A stretch of 64,000 bases of DNA, from positions 1 to 64,000 of the forward strand of contig DCXY01000032.1 of NCBI GenBank assembly GCA_002329155.1, in the 5' to 3' direction. The position numbers and the translations under genes are program-made. This DNA comes from Stenotrophomonas sp. UBA2124 (lineage in GTDB: Bacteria; Pseudomonadota; Gammaproteobacteria; Xanthomonadales; Xanthomonadaceae). Position 1 is the first letter of the stretch; the number at the start of each line of letters is the position of its first letter. Below the pieces are notes generated by a model. That model had not been told where the DNA came from and made no database searches. It was given only the letters and a program-made list of their open reading frames with translations. This document shows, piece after piece, positions 1 through 8,332 of this stretch.

Positions 1-1000
1 ACACGAATCCCTGCCGACCCTCCACCTGTGGCGAATCAAGCCGGGTCTTCAGGCCATCCAGTGTCAGGCGGAAGCTGTCATTCGGGCGCCACTCGATCTT
101 CCCTGAAAGTGCCCTGCGCTTCTTCTCTTCCAGAATGGAGCCGACACGGAACTGGCCCGGTGCGATCAGGCCGTACTCGTCCGGATCCAGCTCATCGTTG
201 TTGTTCAGATCGATATTGCCGCCCCATGCGTTACCCCACAGCCAACTGGGGTCATTGGGATCGGGGTTGCGGGTCCAGCCGCCATCATTGCCGGCCACGT
301 CAGTGCGGTCCTTGCGCTTTGCGTAGACCACGCCCACCAGCACGCCGATGGTGTCATCGGCAAAGGTGTTGCTGTAGGCGGCAGAGAATTTCTGGCCGTT
401 CAATTCGGACATCTGGTTGCGGTCGCCTTCCAACCGCACCAGGCCATGCTGCCCCTTCTGGTCGAATGGGCTTGCCGAACGCAGGTTGATCAGGCCACCG
501 ATGGCACCTTCCGAGAGCGCGGCCTGCGCGCCCTTGATCACGTCGGCGCCATTGATGACATCTGCTGGCAGCACGTCGTAGGCGAAATCGCGGCCGGCTC
601 CGTCGGTAGCCAGGATGCGGCCGTTGAAGGTGGTAAGTGTGTACTCGGGGCCAAGGCCGCGGACGCTGACCTTCTGCCCCTCCCCTCCCGCCGTGCGGGT
701 GATGGAGACGCCGGTTATGTGGCTAAGAGAGTCGGCCACGTTGTCATCCGGGAAGCGGCCAAGTTCAAGTGCGGAGATTGAATCCTGGACAGTTCCCGCT
801 TCGCGCTTGAGCTCCACCGCGCGGGCCAGGCTGCCGCGAACACCGGTAACCACAACGGTGTCCAATGTATCGATATCGCTCTTTTGTGGCTCCGCGCCCT
901 GCGCGCCGGATTGTTGCTGGGCCAAACCGGTGCTGGGAGCCAGCAGGGCCAGGGCGACACTGTAGAACAGCAGATTCCGGTGCATAGGGGCGTTTTTCAC
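1..1000 (-). CDS. TonB-dependent receptor, N-terminal part (runs off the window)
   Basis: Outer-membrane receptor for active uptake of a ligand, energised by TonB; only the first 333 codons are present and the frame is open to base 1. The reverse-strand translation shows a signal peptide ending near LAPSTGLAQ, a TonB-box-like TLDTVVVTG, then a plug domain with GRFPDDNVADSLSHITGVS and VSVRGLGPEYT, typical of the large Xanthomonas/Caulobacter receptor family. A GTG start at 1000 is preferred over ATG at 985 because GAGGAAGAG lies just upstream. It is divergent from a DeoR-type repressor, with repeated TAACGAAA-type sites between them, so it probably imports the oligosaccharide handled by the downstream GH36 cluster. 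The ligand is inferred. Confidence 0.9.
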   Translation of the reverse strand, partial: MKNAPMHRNLLFYSVALALLAPSTGLAQQQSGAQGAEPQKSDIDTLDTVVVTGVRGSLARAVELKREAGTVQDSISALELGRFPDDNVADSLSHITGVSITRTAGGEGQKVSVRGLGPEYTLTTFNGRILATDGAGRDFAYDVLPADVINGADVIKGAQAALSEGAIGGLINLRSASPFDQKGQHGLVRLEGDRNQMSELNGQKFSAAYSNTFADDTIGVLVGVVYAKRKDRTDVAGNDGGWTRNPDPNDPSWLWGNAWGGNIDLNNNDELDPDEYGLIAPGQFRVGSILEEKKRRALSGKIEWRPNDSFRLTLDGLKTRLDSPQVEGRQGFV

Positions 1001-1064
1001 AAGTCTCTTCCTCAAAAGGTGACAGAAATGCTACTGAGCCAAACGGAATCGATCCTATACCCGG

Positions 1065-1098
1065 TTTCGTTATGCATCAATAGCGAAATGTAACGAAA
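1065..1098. promoter_or_regulatory. Candidate DeoR/AgaR-type operator (three TAACGAAA-like sites)
   Basis: TTTCGTTA at 1065-1072 faces TAGCGAAA at 1081-1088 as an inverted repeat with an 8-base spacer, and TAACGAAA follows at 1091-1098. The sites sit between the divergent receptor and repressor genes. The same octamer occurs twice at 3052-3082, upstream of the GH36 operon. Operators built of repeated TTTCG-type elements are known for AgaR-like DeoR regulators; binding here is inferred. Confidence 0.55.
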
Positions 1099-1140
1099 TG
1101 TCGGATACTCCCTTTCAGACACAATAAATATGGTGATCCC

Positions 1141-1920
1141 ATGCCAGTGACCCGTGACACCAGCCAGCGCCGCCAGCAGATCAGCGAACTTGTGCGCCTG
1201 CATGGCAGCGTGCAGGTGACGAGTCTGGCCAGCCGATTCGGGGTCAGCGCGCAGACCGTGCGCAAGGACCTGCGCTATCTGGCCGAACGCGGGGTAATGG
1301 CACGCGCGTATGGGGGAGCCATCGACAGCAGTGCGGTGGGCGCAGGCCCGGCCGAGCCACATTACGAGGCCAAGCGCAGCACCCACATGGATGAAAAGCG
1401 CCGCATAGGCGAGCGCGCGGCCGCCATGGTCAAGCCCGGCGATACCATCGCCATCGACTCAGGCACGACGGCCATAGAACTGGCCGAGGCACTGCCGAAT
1501 ATCGAAGTGACGGTGGTGACCAACGATTTCGGCGTACTCACCGCGCTCACGCCCAAGGGCAACATCAACATCGTCATGCTGGGTGGCGAACTGCGCCGCA
1601 AGAACATGGCCTTCTACGGCGGGCTCACCGTGGAGGCGCTTGATGCGCTGCATGTGGACATGCTGTTCCTGGGCGTGGATGGCTTTGATCTGGAGCGCGG
1701 CATCACCACGCACTACGAGCCCGAGGCCATGCTCAACCGCAAGATGGTGGAGACCGCAAGGGTGGTTGTGGCCATTACCGACAGCTCGAAGTTCAGCAAG
1801 ATCTGCCTGCACCGCATCATTCCGATTTCCGAACTGGATGTGCTGATCACCGACCGCGACGCACCCGATGACGTTGTGCAGGCCGCCGATCACCTGGGCT
1901 TCGAGCTGGTGCTTGCCTGA
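1141..1920 (+). CDS. DeoR-family transcriptional repressor, AgaR-like
   Basis: A 259-residue regulator of normal DeoR length. Residues about 10-60 form the DeoR helix-turn-helix (RRQQISELVRLHG, FGVSAQTVRKDLRYL). The C-terminal sensor fold carries the phosphosugar-binding signature DTIAIDSGTTAIELA near residue 100 and a GVDGFDLERGITT segment. Family members repress sugar-catabolic operons and are relieved by a phosphorylated sugar, here plausibly galactosamine-6-phosphate or a related product of the adjacent kinase and AgaS-type enzyme. It lies between the divergent TonB receptor and a convergent amidohydrolase gene whose 3' end overlaps it by 31 bases. The GGTGA ribosome site is close to the ATG. 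The AgaR assignment rests on context. Confidence 0.85.
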   Translation: MPVTRDTSQRRQQISELVRLHGSVQVTSLASRFGVSAQTVRKDLRYLAERGVMARAYGGAIDSSAVGAGPAEPHYEAKRSTHMDEKRRIGERAAAMVKPGDTIAIDSGTTAIELAEALPNIEVTVVTNDFGVLTALTPKGNINIVMLGGELRRKNMAFYGGLTVEALDALHVDMLFLGVDGFDLERGITTHYEPEAMLNRKMVETARVVVAITDSSKFSKICLHRIIPISELDVLITDRDAPDDVVQAADHLGFELVLA

Positions 1921-3035
1921 GTTGGCGCTGCGATGCCGAGCACGCGCATCGCATTGCGGTAGTAAACCTTGTCGATCACTTCCCTTGGCAGCGCCAGCCC
2001 GGGCACATCCGCGTGCAGCACCTGCACGTATTGGCTTTCGGTGGTGGCAAGGTAGCGCCAGTCCGCAGTCCATACGGCATGCGCCTCGGCACGGAATTCC
2101 CCGGGCGGCGTGCCTGGGTTGTCCGTCAGGTCCGTGCCGTACAGCAGCCGGTCCTGGTATCGGATGAAGAACGCGCGGACCCGGTCGCGGTCGGCAAGGG
2201 ACTGGTATTGCACCTGGCTCATGCGCGCAGCCAGATCCACCGTGGCCTGCGGGAAGCGGTCAAGAAAGTCGGCCAGCTTGTCGACGTCGTATTCCAGGCT
2301 GGCCATGTGGGCGCCCACAAAGCGCAGGCCAGGATGCGCGGCAAGCGCGCGGTCACGGGCCGCAAGCTGGTCGGCATGGCTGGGTTGCTCCGGGTGCAGG
2401 AACATGTGGTACTGCGGATGCTGCTGGAAGTATTCCCGGTCGTTGTCCGTGGTCATCTGCTCCAGCGGCAACCAGCAGTTGTAGGGCTCCCCCAGATGGC
2501 CGATAAGCGGCAGCCCCAGCCGCTGTACCGTATCCAGGCTGGATGACAGGCCCGGGTTGTCCAGCATGATCAGGCTTCCATCGTCGGCCCTTGCCGCCAT
2601 GCCGATGTTCTTCCATATCTTCACCGCGCGTGCGCCCTTGGTTTTGGCCTGTGCCAGATGGGTCTGCATGCCCTGCTCCCAGCCAGGCTTGCCGAACCCG
2701 CGCATGCTGAAGGTTGCTGCCCAGTACAGGCGCTCCGGCGCCAAAGCTGCCAGTGCGGTTACCGCCGCCTGCTGATGGGCAATGGTCGGGAACTCGGGGT
2801 AGTCGACATTCAACGACATCACGCTAAAACCGTCGGCACGTGCCTGGGCAAGAAAGGCGTCATGTACAACGTTGGCGTGTACGTGGGCGTCGAACTTGGC
2901 TACGCGGGCGAAGTCGTCCATTTCATAGTGTTCGTAGGCCGTCGATGGCGCGGATTGCGCAGGGTTCGCGGCCGCTGCAAACTCATATGGGCCCAGCAGA
3001 ACTGCCATTGCTACTGTCAGGAATATGCTGTTCAT
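1890..3035 (-). CDS. Secreted amidohydrolase (amidohydrolase_2 family)
   Basis: A 381-residue TIM-barrel metal hydrolase with an N-terminal signal peptide (hydrophobic residues 4-22). Likely metal or active-site residues are H51 and H53 (DAHVHA), K139 (VKIWKN), H180 (GHLGE), H243 (GAHMAS) and D302 (YGTDLTD). The set is complete, so the enzyme should be active. Substrates in this family include lactones and aromatic acids, so function cannot be named. The start at 3035 is chosen because a signal peptide follows directly and GGAG lies 11 bases upstream; the open frame extends to 3452 but that part overlaps the opposite GH36 gene. The gene is divergent from the GH36 operon and shares the TAACGAAA sites, so it probably belongs to the same regulon. 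Confidence 0.8.
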   Translation of the reverse strand: MNSIFLTVAMAVLLGPYEFAAAANPAQSAPSTAYEHYEMDDFARVAKFDAHVHANVVHDAFLAQARADGFSVMSLNVDYPEFPTIAHQQAAVTALAALAPERLYWAATFSMRGFGKPGWEQGMQTHLAQAKTKGARAVKIWKNIGMAARADDGSLIMLDNPGLSSSLDTVQRLGLPLIGHLGEPYNCWLPLEQMTTDNDREYFQQHPQYHMFLHPEQPSHADQLAARDRALAAHPGLRFVGAHMASLEYDVDKLADFLDRFPQATVDLAARMSQVQYQSLADRDRVRAFFIRYQDRLLYGTDLTDNPGTPPGEFRAEAHAVWTADWRYLATTESQYVQVLHADVPGLALPREVIDKVYYRNAMRVLGIAAPTQASTSSKPR

Positions 3036-3051
3036 GCGTGCATTAGCTCCA

Positions 3052-3082
3052 TAACGAAACATATGAAACAAACATAACGAAA
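3052..3082. promoter_or_regulatory. Candidate AgaR-type operator (two direct TAACGAAA sites)
   Basis: TAACGAAA occurs at 3052-3059 and again at 3075-3082, 23 bases apart, about two helical turns, with a related ATGAAAC between them. The sites lie between the divergent amidohydrolase and GH36 genes and match those at 1065-1098. Repressor binding is inferred. Confidence 0.55.
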
Positions 3083-3140
3083 TAAAATTGTTGCACAAAT
3101 CGAACGGGCTCGCGCACAATCCGGACAAATCGCAATCGGA

Positions 3141-5243
3141 ATGACGCCCATGCCACCCATTGGTCGCCGCACCGTTCTGAAGCTTGCCGCTGGCGGCGCT
3201 GCACTGGCCGCCCTGCCCGTTCTTTCCAGCCGCGCACTGGGCGCCACCGCCCCGGCTGACACTCCAATGACTGCACGCGATGGGCTGCTGTCGCTGCAGT
3301 TCGACCGCGCCATGCGCACCCGCCTGTCCTACGGCAAGGAAGTGCTGACGCCGTTCCAAGCCAGTGAGGCCCTGCTGTTGAAGGGCGGCGGTGCCATCGA
3401 GGCATTCGCCTTCAAGGGTGAAGACACGCAGGCTGTGGATGACCCGCGCCACGGCACGGGCCGGCGCCAGGTGTTCAGCGGCGTGTCCGCGCAGGGGATA
3501 GAGAAGCAGGTGGCCGTGACCTTCTTTGATGCCTCCCCCGGCCTGGCGGTGGTGCAGGTGCGCTACCGCAATGTGGGCCAGACCGCCGTGGAACTAGCAG
3601 GCTGGCGCGCTCTGGGGCACGAACTCGGCGAGAAGCCCGGTGGCTTCTGGAGCTACTCCGGCACCACGCATGAAGATCGCAGGGACTGGGTGCAACGGCT
3701 GGATGAGGGCTTTGACCAGCGCAATACGCTGGGCATGGATGCGGAGGACTATGGCGGCGGCACGCCGGTGGCCAACATCTGGCGGCGCGACATTGGCCTG
3801 GCCGTGGGGCATGTCGAGCCCCTGCCCCACTCGCTGGACCTGCCCGTACGCAGAACCGCGAAAGGCGCCAGCATTGCCGTAGAGCAGCCCATCGAACTGG
3901 TGTTCGCGCCCGGGCAGGAACTAACGACACAGCGATTGTTCCTGAGCGTGCACACCGGTGACCACTTTGCGCCGCTCGTGCTCTACCGGGGCTTCATGGC
4001 GGCCGAAGGCATCAGCGCACCTGAGGCGCCCTCCTCCGCCTTCGAGCCCACATGGTGCGCATGGGGCTATGAGCGCGATTTCACCGTAGCCCAGATACTG
4101 GCCACGCTCCCAAAGGTTCGCGAGGTGGGATTCAAATGGGCCGTTCTGGATGATGGCTGGCAGACCAACGAGGGAGACTGGCGGATCGATCGCCGCAAGT
4201 TCCCGCGTGGTGATGCGGACATGCGGGCATTCGTGGCGCAGGTGCGCGCCCAGGGCCTGCGCCCCCGGCTCTGGCTGGCACCACTGGCGGCTGACCCAGG
4301 CAGCGATGTGCTGCACGAGCACAGCGACATGCTGCTGCTGGACAAGAACGGCGCGTTCCAGAAGGTCAGCTGGTGGAATGCCCTGACCCAATGCCCTGCC
4401 TACCAACCCACAATCGACTACTACGTGGCACTGGTGAAGAAGGCAATCGGCGACTGGGGCTTCGAGGGCATCAAGCTCGATGGTCAACACCTGAACGCGG
4501 TGGCGCCCTGCTACAACCCCGCGCATCACCATGCCAGCCCAACCGACTCCTGCCAGGGGCTCCCGGAATTCTGGAACGCCATTCACCGGGCAGCGCATGA
4601 AGCCAATCCGGAGGCCGTCGTTGAACTGTGCCCTTGCGGTACCGCATTCGCCTTCCACAACCTGCCCGCCACCGACCAGTTCCCGGCATCAGACCCGCTC
4701 TCGTCCTGGCAGGTGCGCAGCAAAGGCAAGAGCATCAAGGCGCTGATGGGCAGTGGCAGCAGCTATGCGGGCGACCATGTGGAACTGTCTGATGGCCGTG
4801 CTGACTTTGCTTCAAGCGTAGGCATCGGCGCGGTGATCTCCTCCAAGTTCACCTGGCCCAGGGATACGGACTCGCCCATCGAGCCACTGCCTGCAGGCGG
4901 CTACGTGTTGACCGCCGAAAAGGAGGCGCTGTCGAAGAAGTGGGTGGCCCTGTATCAAGAGCATATGCTGCCCAAGGGTGAGTACCGGGGCGAGTTGTAT
5001 GACATAGGCTTTGATGCACCGGAGGCCCACGCTATCGCCAAGGATGGTGCCATGTACTACGCCTTCTATGCGCCGCATTGGTCTGGCCAACTAGAGCTGC
5101 GCGGCCTGGGCACTGGCCGTTACCGGGTGCGCGATGTGTTCAATGGCAGCGACCTGGGTACGGTGGATGCTGCATCCAACCGGCTTGCGGCTGGTTTTGA
5201 AGGCTTCCTGTTGCTGCAGGCCGTGCCCGAGGCCACCGCATGA
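3141..5243 (+). CDS. GH36-type alpha-galactosidase or alpha-N-acetylgalactosaminidase, Tat-exported
   Basis: Glycoside hydrolase of 700 residues, the usual GH36 size. The N-terminus carries a twin-arginine motif (GRRTVLKLAAGG) followed by a hydrophobic stretch, indicating folded export to the periplasm. The catalytic barrel begins near WCAWGYERDFT; LDDGWQ lies at about residues 335-340. D447 in GIKLDGQH is the likely nucleophile and D518 in ASDPLSSW a candidate acid/base. The enzyme should release terminal alpha-galactose or alpha-GalNAc from glycans. It heads an operon with a permease, an AgaS-type enzyme and a sugar kinase; its stop overlaps the next start by four bases. The AgaS and AgaR-like neighbours favour GalNAc, but sequence alone does not separate the two activities. 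Confidence 0.82.
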   Translation: MTPMPPIGRRTVLKLAAGGAALAALPVLSSRALGATAPADTPMTARDGLLSLQFDRAMRTRLSYGKEVLTPFQASEALLLKGGGAIEAFAFKGEDTQAVDDPRHGTGRRQVFSGVSAQGIEKQVAVTFFDASPGLAVVQVRYRNVGQTAVELAGWRALGHELGEKPGGFWSYSGTTHEDRRDWVQRLDEGFDQRNTLGMDAEDYGGGTPVANIWRRDIGLAVGHVEPLPHSLDLPVRRTAKGASIAVEQPIELVFAPGQELTTQRLFLSVHTGDHFAPLVLYRGFMAAEGISAPEAPSSAFEPTWCAWGYERDFTVAQILATLPKVREVGFKWAVLDDGWQTNEGDWRIDRRKFPRGDADMRAFVAQVRAQGLRPRLWLAPLAADPGSDVLHEHSDMLLLDKNGAFQKVSWWNALTQCPAYQPTIDYYVALVKKAIGDWGFEGIKLDGQHLNAVAPCYNPAHHHASPTDSCQGLPEFWNAIHRAAHEANPEAVVELCPCGTAFAFHNLPATDQFPASDPLSSWQVRSKGKSIKALMGSGSSYAGDHVELSDGRADFASSVGIGAVISSKFTWPRDTDSPIEPLPAGGYVLTAEKEALSKKWVALYQEHMLPKGEYRGELYDIGFDAPEAHAIAKDGAMYYAFYAPHWSGQLELRGLGTGRYRVRDVFNGSDLGTVDAASNRLAAGFEGFLLLQAVPEATA

Positions 5244-6157
5244 GCCGCGCCCACGCGGTTGCGCATCCTCGTCGGTGGCTTGGTTATGCGTTGTGCACCG
5301 TTGTGCTCTGGGGTGTGTGGGGAGCGTTGGCGGGTCTATCCGCGCAGCGTGGCTTTCCCGATACGCTGGTGTACTGCGTCTGGGCGGCAACAATGATTCC
5401 ACCGGCCATCTTCATTCTCTGGCGTGTGGGCTGGACGCTTGAACGCAGCCCAGCGGCCATTGGCTACGGCCTGGCAATCGGGTTGCTGGGTGCCGGTGGC
5501 CAGATGCTGCTGTTCAAAGCACTGACAATAGGCCCGGCGTACTACATTTTCCCGATCATCTCGTTGTCACCGGTCATCACCATCATCCTCTCCTTCATGC
5601 TCCTTCGTGAGCGGACGGGCTGGATGGGGGCGACCGGCATCGTGCTGGCACTGCTGTCGCTGCCCCTGCTGGACCTGTCGCTTGGACAGGGGGGTACCGA
5701 GGGCCTGGGCTGGTTTGCGCTGGCTCTGCTCATCATGGCCGCCTGGGGCATACAGGCCTACCTAATGAAGCTGGCCAACCACACGGTCAGCGCCGAAAGC
5801 ATCTTTTTCTACATGATGCTGGGAGCGGTGGCACTGGCACCCGTAGCCTGGGCCATGACGGACTGGCGCCAGCCCATAAACACGGGTTGGGATGGCCCGT
5901 GGCTGGCCGCAGGCATTCAACTGCTCAATGCCATTGGTGCGCTGATGCTGGTGTATGCCTTCAGACATGGCAAGGCGATTGTGGTGGCGCCGCTCACCAA
6001 TGCAGGTGCGCCCCTGGTTACCGCAGTGCTTGCGCTGGTTTTCGCCAGTGTCGTTCCTGGCCCGCTGAAGATCACCGGCCTGATACTTGCGCTGCTGGCC
6101 TCACTGCTGCTCGTACTGGAGCCGGAGCGGCAAGCGCCTGCAAGTGACAAGCCGTAA
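5240..6157 (+). CDS. DMT-superfamily (EamA) transporter
   Basis: A 305-residue inner-membrane protein with about ten hydrophobic segments in two EamA-type halves (start YALCTVVLWGVWGALAGLSA; second half begins near GLGWFALALLIMAAWGI). The family exports or imports small metabolites. Here the overlap with the GH36 stop codon (ATGA) and the following sugar-phosphate gene suggest it imports the released monosaccharide, possibly GalNAc or galactose, from the periplasm. The substrate is inferred from position only. Confidence 0.78.
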   Translation: MSRAHAVAHPRRWLGYALCTVVLWGVWGALAGLSAQRGFPDTLVYCVWAATMIPPAIFILWRVGWTLERSPAAIGYGLAIGLLGAGGQMLLFKALTIGPAYYIFPIISLSPVITIILSFMLLRERTGWMGATGIVLALLSLPLLDLSLGQGGTEGLGWFALALLIMAAWGIQAYLMKLANHTVSAESIFFYMMLGAVALAPVAWAMTDWRQPINTGWDGPWLAAGIQLLNAIGALMLVYAFRHGKAIVVAPLTNAGAPLVTAVLALVFASVVPGPLKITGLILALLASLLLVLEPERQAPASDKP

Positions 6158-6177
6158 CTCTCCCCTGACCAAACACC

Positions 6178-7350
6178 ATGGCTGCCCTATCCATGACTGA
6201 TTCTCAGCATCTCGGACTATCCGCCGCGGAACTGGAGGCAACCGGTTCTTTCTGGACGGCACGCGAGATTGAACAACAGCCACGCATGTTGTTGCACACG
6301 CACGCGTTGGTTGCGGCCCTGCAGGCCGAGCTGGCGGGCTTTGCCGGTGAGATCACAGGCAATGTGGGCGCACGGGTGATCCTGACCGGCGCGGGCTCTT
6401 CGGCCTACATCGGGCAGTGCCTGGCACCGCTGCTGGACAGATTGCTGCCGGCACGCGTTGATGCGGTACCCAGCACCGATATCGTCAGCGCCCCGGAGCT
6501 GTATCTGGATCCGGCGCAACCCCTGTTGCTGGTGTCCTTTGGCCGGTCCGGCAACAGCCCGGAAAGCCTGGCTGCGGTTGCACTGGTTGAGGCGCGTGTG
6601 GATACGGCCAGCCACCTGGTGATTACCTGCAATAGTGCCGGTGCGTTGGTGCGGGCACCGGCACGACGCCTGATGACCCTGCAGCTTCCCGAAGAAACGC
6701 ACGATCTCAGCTTCGCCATGACATCAAGCTTCAGCTGCATGATGTACGCCACCCTTGCGGCTCTTACAGGCACGTCAACACTGGCGCAGCGCATCGAAGT
6801 GATCAGCAGCGCCATGCGGCAGGCCATTGAAACAAGCAACGACTACCTGCGCGAACTGGCCGGCCGCGGTCATGGCCGGGTTGCATACCTTGGCAGTGGC
6901 CTGTTGCAGGGTGTGGCCCGCGAAGCCGCGCTGAAACTTGGCGAGTTGAGCAATGGCGCCATAGTCACCTGTTACGAAACGCCGATGGGTTTCCGGCATG
7001 GGCCCAAGACATTCCTGGATGCCGATACGCTGGTATTCGTCTTCGTCTCCAACAATGCACTGACGCGCAGTTACGATCTGGACCTGCTTGAAGAACTGCG
7101 CAATGACGGCGTTGCTGCACGGATCATCGAAGTCAGTGCGGTGGCCAGCACACCGGATGTGCGTTCAGGCATTGCACTGCCAGAGCTCCAGCAGGCTGCC
7201 GATGTGGAGCTGCTGTGGCCCTGCGTAGCCATCGCGCAGTTGTTTGCCTTCCACTGTTCACGGGCGCTGGGGCTGGCGCCGGACCAGCCGAACAAGCAAG
7301 GCACCGTGAACCGGGTCGTGCAGGGTGTACGCCTGCATGGTGTTCCATGA
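6178..7350 (+). CDS. agaS: AgaS-type SIS-domain sugar-phosphate deaminase/isomerase
   Basis: A 390-residue protein with two SIS domains. The first holds VILTGAGSSAYIGQ and VSFGRSGNSPES; the second holds YLGSGLLQGVAREAALKLGE and YETPMGFRHGPK, hallmarks of AgaS. WTAREIEQQP near the N-terminus is also characteristic. AgaS converts galactosamine-6-phosphate to tagatose-6-phosphate plus ammonia in GalNAc catabolism. ATG 6178 is used; ATG 6193 is an alternative and neither has a strong ribosome site. The stop overlaps the kinase start. Tagatose-6-phosphate kinase, aldolase and deacetylase genes are not in the window and must lie elsewhere if the full pathway exists. Confidence 0.85.
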   Translation: MAALSMTDSQHLGLSAAELEATGSFWTAREIEQQPRMLLHTHALVAALQAELAGFAGEITGNVGARVILTGAGSSAYIGQCLAPLLDRLLPARVDAVPSTDIVSAPELYLDPAQPLLLVSFGRSGNSPESLAAVALVEARVDTASHLVITCNSAGALVRAPARRLMTLQLPEETHDLSFAMTSSFSCMMYATLAALTGTSTLAQRIEVISSAMRQAIETSNDYLRELAGRGHGRVAYLGSGLLQGVAREAALKLGELSNGAIVTCYETPMGFRHGPKTFLDADTLVFVFVSNNALTRSYDLDLLEELRNDGVAARIIEVSAVASTPDVRSGIALPELQQAADVELLWPCVAIAQLFAFHCSRALGLAPDQPNKQGTVNRVVQGVRLHGVP

Positions 7351-8291
7351 GCTGGTACCTGGGTGTGGACGGCGGCGGCACCAAGACACGGTTCGCGCTG
7401 ATGGACGATGACGGCCAGCTGCTTGCACAGGCGCAGGGTGGACCAACCTATCACCCCGAGATCGGGCTGCAGGGCGTGCGCCGGATTCTTGAAGAGGGAA
7501 TTTCCAGTGTGCTTGAGCAGCTTGGTGCTGCCGATGGCCAGAGCATCACACATGCCTTCTTCGGCCTGCCGGCCTACGGCGAGGACAGCACTGCAACCGC
7601 ACTGCTGGATGCCATGCCACGCGAACTGCTCGGGCACGGCCGCTATCGCTGTGACAACGACATGGTCTGCGGCTGGGCAGGCTCGCTTGCCTGCGGCGAT
7701 GGCATCAACATCGTTTCGGGCACCGGCTCCATCGGCTACGGCCAGCGCAGCGGCGTGGGCGCACGCGCAGGCGGCTGGGGCGAGGTGTTCTCGGATGAAG
7801 GCTCTGCCTACTGGATTGCCATACAGGGTTTGAATGCCTATTCCCGCATGAGTGATGGCCGCCTTGCCAAGGGGCCGCTGCACGCACTGTTCAACCAGGT
7901 GCTCCAGCTGGGCAGCGATCTGGATATCTGTACCCATGTCTACGGGCCGGGCGTTGGCTCACGGGCGCAGCTTGCCCAATACGCGTGCCATGTGGCCCAA
8001 GCGGCGTGCCTTGGTGACGAGGCGGCGCGGCAGATATACCAACAGGCCGGGCATGAGCTGGCGCTCATCGTGGGCACGCTTCGCAACCGGCTGGGTTTCG
8101 CGGACGGCGAGGCAGTGAAGGTTTCCTATTCCGGCGGCGCCTTCAGCGCCCCGGCGCTGCTGCCGCAGTTTGCAGCCGCCCTGCAAGGCTTGTCTGGTGA
8201 TTTCGTACTGGTCAAACCGCTGCATGAGCCACATATGGGTGCCGCGCTGTATGCGCGGCACCTTGCCATCAACGCAGACCACTCGCCCTGA
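7347..8291 (+). CDS. BadF/BadG-type ATPase, N-acetylhexosamine kinase-like
   Basis: A 314-residue ASKHA-fold kinase. Residues 7-14 form the phosphate-binding motif VDGGGTKT, followed by DNDMVCGWAGS and the second phosphate loop VSGTGSIGYG. Members related to NAGK phosphorylate N-acetylglucosamine or N-acetylgalactosamine at C6. The ATG at 7347 overlaps the agaS stop (ATGA), so the two are translationally coupled; the longer frame from 7215 is rejected because it runs through agaS. In context it would phosphorylate the imported amino sugar before deacetylation and AgaS action. Confidence 0.83.
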   Translation: MSWYLGVDGGGTKTRFALMDDDGQLLAQAQGGPTYHPEIGLQGVRRILEEGISSVLEQLGAADGQSITHAFFGLPAYGEDSTATALLDAMPRELLGHGRYRCDNDMVCGWAGSLACGDGINIVSGTGSIGYGQRSGVGARAGGWGEVFSDEGSAYWIAIQGLNAYSRMSDGRLAKGPLHALFNQVLQLGSDLDICTHVYGPGVGSRAQLAQYACHVAQAACLGDEAARQIYQQAGHELALIVGTLRNRLGFADGEAVKVSYSGGAFSAPALLPQFAAALQGLSGDFVLVKPLHEPHMGAALYARHLAINADHSP

Positions 8292-8303
8292 TGGCCGGCC
8301 GGC

Positions 8304-8332
8304 AAACTGCCCTCAGCTCGCTTGGGCAGTTT
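8304..8332. terminator. Bidirectional hairpin between convergent kinase and sapC
   Basis: AAACTGCCC at 8304-8312 pairs perfectly with GGGCAGTTT at 8324-8332 around an 11-base loop. It lies 12 bases past the kinase stop and overlaps the end of the convergent sapC gene. Both sides end in a short T run, so it may terminate in both directions. Confidence 0.6.

Noticed and set aside
3036..3452. N-terminal extension of the amidohydrolase frame
   Set aside because: It overlaps the start of the opposite GH36 gene and the operator region; a signal peptide begins at 3035.
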